This document shows positions 59,460-64,000 of a stretch of 64,000 bases of DNA, piece after piece. Made by a program: the position numbers and the translations under genes. This DNA is from Haliclona indistincta (lineage: Eukaryota; Porifera; Demospongiae; Haplosclerida; Chalinidae), in the NCBI GenBank assembly GCA_964017065.1, contig OZ024784.1, positions 8,041,152 to 8,105,151 of the forward strand. The letters run 5' to 3'. The notes under the pieces were generated by a model, which did not search any database, had not been told where the DNA came from, and saw only the letters and a program-made list of their open reading frames with translations. The first letter of the stretch is position 1, and every line of letters starts with the position of its first letter.

Positions 59460-61268
59460 CTAACTTGCTCCATCCTCTCCTCTTTCTATATCAACAGGGG
59501 TGTCCATTTTCCATAGTTCAATTTTAGCCTTGCGCACTAAATAAACTGATAACAGAACACAAATAATTATCTGAAAGCTCAGGAGGATATACGCATCAGC
59601 TCGATCTGCTAACACTTCTCGTATGTTTCGCAATGTACTTCCAACATAAGTGTTCAGTATTTGTGTGGGTAGAAGGCCAAGCGCAGAAGCACTCAACACC
59701 TTGAAATAACTGATGTTAGTCATCTGAAAAAGAGATAATGAACTATAGCACATACAGTTTCAGAAAATGCAGTTGACCCTCTCACAAATCTTTGTGCCAA
59801 ATTTATTTACTATCAGTGCACATTATCACATACATGTAATGCAGTCAATTTAAAATCAACAAATTAATGGATGTGGTTGATGACCACCAGCACAGGTGTT
59901 TGATAAACCTACTAATAACACTACACAATGATAGCATAACAGAACTCTTATCACTGTACAGACATAATAATGATTTCAAAGGGCCTAATCAAAGTTCTAC
60001 AGTAAACTAGTCTGTCCCCAGACCACTCCCCTTCAGCTATGCTTGGTAGAGGGTCTGGTTAAATGAAGGCAAATTCCTGGTTCAATGACGTAATTATCAC
60101 GCGTGAAATCATGTGCACAATACTTAGCTACCTGGTTAGCCTCATCCCCAGGCTCAGAGTCTGGGGACAAGGCTAGCTACCTGGTCTTCCATCAAGCTCT
60201 TCAAAAGACACACTACTATAACTATGCTAGATTTACTGTTACGAAGCAAGTTGAAGATACTTGGTAGTACTAAGTAGCAAAGAGACTTTCCAGCGCCTGT
60301 GGGAAGAGAAACAAACACGTTTCTCCCCGCTATGAAATTGACCACTACTTCTTGCTGCTCAGCCAACAAACACGAATATCTAAGTTGTTCGGCGCTCTTA
60401 GATAACGATTCCATAATAGCATTGCTTGGGTAAGCCATGATCAATGCAAATGGTCGTCGCGTGCAAGTCATGTAAATTTTGGGAAGTACTGTAATCTGAT
60501 TGGTATTTCACAATTCTGAGAATGAAACGTCACGGAACCAGGAATTTGCCTTTATTTAACCAGGCCCTCTATCAAGCATAGTGGAAGGGGATTGGTCCGG
60601 GGAGAGACTACAGTAAACAGCAATGTAGCACTTTTGGTACATCATGACATGACTAGTAATCAAAAATTACAGAAATTAATTATGAAAAATGACATGTAGA
60701 GGTGCAACAAATCATTTAGAAAACTCACTGCAAACAGAGTGTTCTGCATTCCAAAGGGTATAGGGGTTAGACGTGTTAACATTATCACTTTGAATCCATT
60801 AGGCCCTTCCACTACTCTCATAAGAGCTAACATGTGAGGAGAGACGTTGTTTTGAGCATACAATCTCAAGCAGCTTCTACACAGCAGGAACGCAATAGAG
60901 AAACCAATAGCCACAGAGATCACAACTAGCACTTGGCCCTCTACAAACCCATGCACATAGCCAGCAGCCATATTAATCATGACGTAGCCACAGCCAAATG
61001 GAAGGGAAACGAGAGTAAAGAGAATGGTGAAGACTATAAGATTGCTTAACAGAGAGAGATCTTCCAGCCATGCTGGTAGCTGTTCCAGATAACTGCGACC
61101 AATTACTATCAGCAACACAAACAGGAAGATGACAGCCATCAACGGACAGAAGGTAAGGCGATGCAGATTGCATGACAGCCATTTGTGGTTATCAATGTTT
61201 TCACTCTTTTGTTCTGAAACGAGGACAGGAGTCGGCTGTGCAGTCTCAATCGCTTCTCTTTCACTCAT
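59460..61268 (-). CDS. TMEM64: TMEM64-like VTT/SNARE-associated-Golgi membrane protein
   Basis: Two exons: 61268 to 60730 and 59723 to 59460. Helices: PLMAVIFLFVLLIVIGRSYL; LIVFTILFTLVSLPFGCGYV; VLVVISVAIGFSIAFLLCRS; then the VTT signature LTRLTPIPFGMQNTLFA, and YILLSFQIIICVLLSVYLV at the end. VTT proteins include lipid scramblases (TMEM41B, VMP1); TMEM64 modulates ER calcium pumping and Wnt signalling in mice. The 1006-bp intron holds a 603-bp transposon. Confidence 0.85.
60126..60184. repeat. Small palindromic insertion flanked by 12-bp direct repeats
   Basis: TAGCTACCTGGT occurs at 60126-60137 and 60173-60184. Between them lies a hairpin, AGCCTCATCCCCAG / CTGGGGACAAGGCT. It looks like a nested insertion within the hAT-like element. 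Confidence 0.5.
60154..60437 (-). pseudogene. RecQ-like DNA helicase N-terminal fragment
   Basis: An uninterrupted minus frame: MAYPSNAIMESLSKSAEQLR, then AEQQEVVVNFIAGRNVFVSL, the Walker A PTGAGKSLCY, and IVVCLLKSLMEDQVA (RecQ motif Ia, PLxSLMxDQV). It stops after VASLVPRL, before the DEAH motif, so no active helicase can be made from it alone. It lies wholly inside the hAT-like element. Confidence 0.75.
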
Positions 61269-61434
61269 CTCTGTAGCAATTGTTAACTGAAGAGAAGGTG
61301 ACCAAAGAACTTGCAGCACAAGCCAGGCATTTCGAGTCGAGGCATTATTTTTACGTAAGCCACGCCTTATAATGCGTCCATTATTAATTATTGCTTCAGA
61401 CCACGCCCCGGACTCGTTGGCATTATGAGAGCAG

Positions 61435-62852
61435 TCTCTAGAAGACTACTTGAAAATGCTCTTGTTGATCAAAATGTGACTAGTACACAACAGGTTAGAA
61501 TTCCTTATTCATTTTTTATATATCTTCTCTCAGCTCAAATACAGCTGTAACATTGCTAAGCTTCCAAGGGATGTGGCTAATAAGTTTATGCAACTTGGAC
61601 AAGATGATGAAACAACAGAGTTTATTGATCGAAGTAAAAGCAGAGCAGGAAACTTGTGTCTTCAATTACTGTACACTTTATTACAAGTCATACTGGGAAT
61701 GTTTCTTTCACAAACATCCATTAATGGGTAATATTACAGTATAGTGCAGTACGGCCGGATTTGGAGGAGGGTTATTGTGTGTTTTTTTAAGTTATGAATT
61801 AGTTTAATGGGGGTTAATGTTAATAATAATTATTTTATCAAACAAATTATTGGAATTTTTTATTAGCTTGCTTCATCGTGGGCAAATGTTTGTGTTTTCC
61901 AAGAAGCATCTACAGTCACTGTTATCTTCCTCTTTCTCTCGGCCTGTTTTGCTTGATATTGGTGCTGGTGACGGTGCAGTGACAGCAATACTCGAACAGA
62001 CACTGTCTCCATCAGCAATCCATGTCACTGAGGCATCTCCTGTAATGCAGCGACGTCTCAGAAGCCATGGTTACAAGTGAGTGGGATTAGGACCACCCAC
62101 ACTAGACTTATGCTTAATAGTATTGTAATAATAACTATTGCTATACTGTACAGAGCATATTTCAAGTTTTGTTTGAATTCTAGCACCATGAAAATGTAAA
62201 ATTTCACCTATTATACTGCAAAAGTACGACAACTATTATGAAAATTGCATTGTTTACCCAAATTTCTTCCATCCAGCGTTGTCAACAAAAATAAATTGAC
62301 TTACTGTCACTTTTAATTTCACATTAACTTACTGTGAAAATATTACTGTGGTAGATGTGCGGCAAGTAATATTTTACCATCATCCAGCTCTTAATCTTTT
62401 TCAGAGTTCTCGATGTTAAGTCATGGCCACTCACTAATCCTTCCTATGATGTGATAACTTGTCTCAATGTGCTAGATCGCTGTGAGCGCCCACTTTCTCT
62501 TCTTCATCTCCTTTACCAACATCTTGCACCAGGTGGACTACTACTATTAGCACTAGTACTGCCTTATGACCCTTTTATTGAAAAAGGTAACACTACCTAA
62601 AGTTTATGACCAGTCTTACATGTATGAAATATAAATGCTCTAGGTCCACGCCATGTAAATCCATCTGAATTTCTCCCAGTGGACGGAGTTGGGTGGGAGG
62701 AGGAGGTGACCAGCTTATTGCAAAACCAATTACTGCCAATGGGGTTTGAGCTGCATGCAGTGACTAGACTGCCCTACCTGTGTGAGGGAGACAGTTCACA
62801 AGATTACTACTCACTAGACGATGTGGTGGTGGTACTCAAAAAACCACTCTAA
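61435..62852 (+). CDS. METTL9: Protein-histidine N-methyltransferase METTL9 (DREV)
   Basis: Five or more exons. LPRDVANKFMQLGQDDETTE; LLHRGQMFVFSKKHLQSLL; the SAM site LLDIGAGDGAVT; YDVITCLNVLDRCERPLSLL; LLLALVLPYDPFIEKG; and the end [20 protein letters not shown]. These match human METTL9 ([44 protein letters not shown]). METTL9 makes 1-methylhistidine in HxH repeats of many proteins. It is head-to-head with TMEM64, 166 bp between start codons. Confidence 0.94.
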
Positions 62853-62993
62853 TACACCTCTATTATAATTATTTGGAACTAGCAGAATACAAAAGTCATC
62901 GTTACAGGTTAATAATAATTATTATAATTATTATGTAACACTATACCGTAGTTTGTACAAACAGTCAACATTGTTTATAGCAAAGTCCATGAA

Positions 62994-63296
62994 TCAGTGT
63001 ATCATCAGGTTGGATCCAGTAATCTTGATCGCCAGTGTCCTCACCAGGAATAACAATGAGTTCTTGAGCTCATACACGATTCTGAAAAACAACTTTGTAC
63101 CTTTTTCTTTAAAATTGAATTTAGTAGCATATCCTTCAGCTACCTCAACAAAGGGAGTAGAATATATTCCTGTACCATTTGCAAACCGATGGCACTTGCT
63201 CAAGTCGTAGCCTTTTCTAGCAATGCTGTTAGCATAGCCCCGTTGTGTCCCATGATACATCACAGGCCATTCACCAGAGGAAGACTCTTCTCTCAT
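62994..63296 (-). CDS. Small PARP/ADP-ribosyltransferase-like ORF, 100 aa
   Basis: Frame of 100 codons: MYHGTQRGYANSIARKGYDL, then CHRFANGTGIYSTPFVEVAE-GYATKF. The HGT, I..GY, FxxGxGIYSTP and A..YA pattern follows the PARP catalytic core (HGS, GIYF). The H and Y of the H-Y-E triad are present; the acidic third residue would lie beyond this fragment. It may be an incomplete gene; an acceptor-like TTATTAG lies just upstream, so it could be a last exon. Function is inferred only. Confidence 0.4.
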   Translation of the reverse strand: MREESSSGEWPVMYHGTQRGYANSIARKGYDLSKCHRFANGTGIYSTPFVEVAEGYATKFNFKEKGTKLFFRIVYELKNSLLFLVRTLAIKITGSNLMIH

Positions 63297-63591
63297 ACCA
63301 CCTACTAATAAACGTAAACTTCTTTGACTATTAATTTTTGGGTCTCAGAATCTCAAATTGCACATTCACATGCAAGTACATACTGTAAATGTAGGAAATT
63401 TACACATGAAAAGATTTTGTGTTTCTCATGGGTGCTTTCAAAGTGCGATATTCCCCATACATTTTACATAGGAGCAACAAAAAATTTATCCACGAAAAGT
63501 TCGACTTGATAAAAACAATAATTCTGCATGTATGGTAAAAACCCTTCAGTCAATGTGAAGCTCACTCAGGCTCGGACATTGTATACTATAG
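63297..63591. other. Intergenic, no feature supported
   Basis: 295 bp between the PARP-like ORF and the UDP-glucuronosyltransferase stop. Confidence 0.4.
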
Positions 63592-64000
63592 TCATTTTAA
63601 ACAACAGCAATAAGAGCAACTATAAAGTAACAGTCTAACCAACACACCAACTAATAATACAATTGTCAGCCACACATCCACATTGTAATACTCAATCCAG
63701 CTCCATCGATATCGTATGAAGGAAGGAATGCAGTGATCATGACCCACAGCAGCATAGTACTCAACAAGATCAGCAGCAGTGTTCACACCTCCTGCCGTCT
63801 TCAGAATTTTACTCATTTTTCTTATCTGTTTACGAAACTTTCCTGTATTAATGGTGTGAATTGCATGTTTCACCTTATCTTGAGACATTTCTTTAGGTAG
63901 GATCCAAATCCCGAGTCCTTGAGAAAAAAGTCTAACTGCATTATCAAACTGGTCCCAAGCATAAGGTAAACAGATAACAGGGACTGCATTGATCAGTGCC
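63592..64000 (-). CDS. UDP-glucuronosyltransferase, last exon, 5' part beyond the right edge
   Basis: Open minus frame from the window edge: ALINAVPVICLPYAWDQFDN-AVRLFSQGLGIWI, part of the UGT signature (AGVPMxxxPxxxDQxxNA). A helical part follows (AADLVEYYAAVGH; WSWIEYYNVDVWL), a membrane helix (TIVLLVGVLVRLLLYSC), and a short Cys/Lys tail CCCLK, as in ER-anchored UGTs with a cytosolic Lys motif. The stop is at 63592. UGTs conjugate glucuronic acid or glucose to small hydrophobic molecules. Confidence 0.85.
   Translation of the reverse strand, partial: ALINAVPVICLPYAWDQFDNAVRLFSQGLGIWILPKEMSQDKVKHAIHTINTGKFRKQIRKMSKILKTAGGVNTAADLVEYYAAVGHDHCIPSFIRYRWSWIEYYNVDVWLTIVLLVGVLVRLLLYSCSYCCCLK

Larger units (their letters stand above)
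60008..60610. mobile_element. Non-autonomous hAT-like element carrying a RecQ-helicase fragment
   Basis: 603 bp in the TMEM64 intron. Long inverted ends (about 80 bp, roughly 85% alike) begin TAGTCTGTCCCCAGACC on the left and mirror as TAGTCTCTCCCCGGACC on the right. A perfect 8-bp direct repeat CAGTAAAC flanks it (60000-60007 and 60611-60618). An 8-bp duplication with TAG... ends fits hAT (P elements also make 8 bp). The interior contains a helicase fragment. Confidence 0.82.

Overview
This is a nuclear window from an animal genome, most likely a sponge (demosponge). Genes are densely packed, introns are mostly 50-150 bp, many start codons are tens to a few hundred bases apart on opposite strands, and base composition is AT-rich. 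The gene set is metazoan: VIRMA, HSF2BP/MEILB2, FAIM, CNEP1R1, CIAPIN1, PLA2G15-like lipases and a PA14-type B4GALNT3/4. The species cannot be named from the sequence. Gene names rest on recognising conserved family sequence by eye; no search was run.

Layout. 1-11.1 kb is an accessory, transposon-rich block: an intron-split DUF927-like P-loop ATPase gene (minus, running off the left edge), a single-exon DDE-transposase/OTU/cysteine-rich fusion (plus), a 2.15-kb foldback element with about 940-bp inverted arms and a 4-bp target duplication, and a roughly 2-kb, 18-bp-unit minisatellite.

11.3-31.4 kb holds an intronless ALDH1/2-type dehydrogenase, DDX28, B4GALNT3/4, a CCCH zinc-finger gene (ZC3H18-like), a Rab/Ras-like GTPase with a degenerate switch II, RBM39, NFS1 (introns loaded with MITEs) and a four-helix membrane protein. 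31.8-39.8 kb is VIRMA, the scaffold of the m6A writer complex.

39.9-63 kb holds HSF2BP, two tandem PLA2G15/LCAT-like lipases, CIAPIN1, ORC6, a CRAL-TRIO protein, FAIM, DPM1, an hnRNP C/RALY-like RRM protein, CNEP1R1, ATP5F1E (64 aa), PSMG4, EMG1, beta-tubulin, MPHOSPH6, TMEM64 (with a RecQ-fragment-carrying transposon in its intron) and METTL9. The right edge has a small PARP-like ORF and the 3' exon of a UDP-glucuronosyltransferase.

How genes relate. Ten divergent pairs share short start-to-start intervals (22 bp for PSMG4/EMG1 up to about 690 bp), implying bidirectional promoters. Many products serve RNA metabolism or core housekeeping (VIRMA, RBM39, EMG1, MPHOSPH6, DDX28, hnRNP C-like, NFS1, CIAPIN1, tubulin), so most of the window past 11 kb looks constitutively expressed. 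The unusual biology is in the first 11 kb and in the intronic elements.
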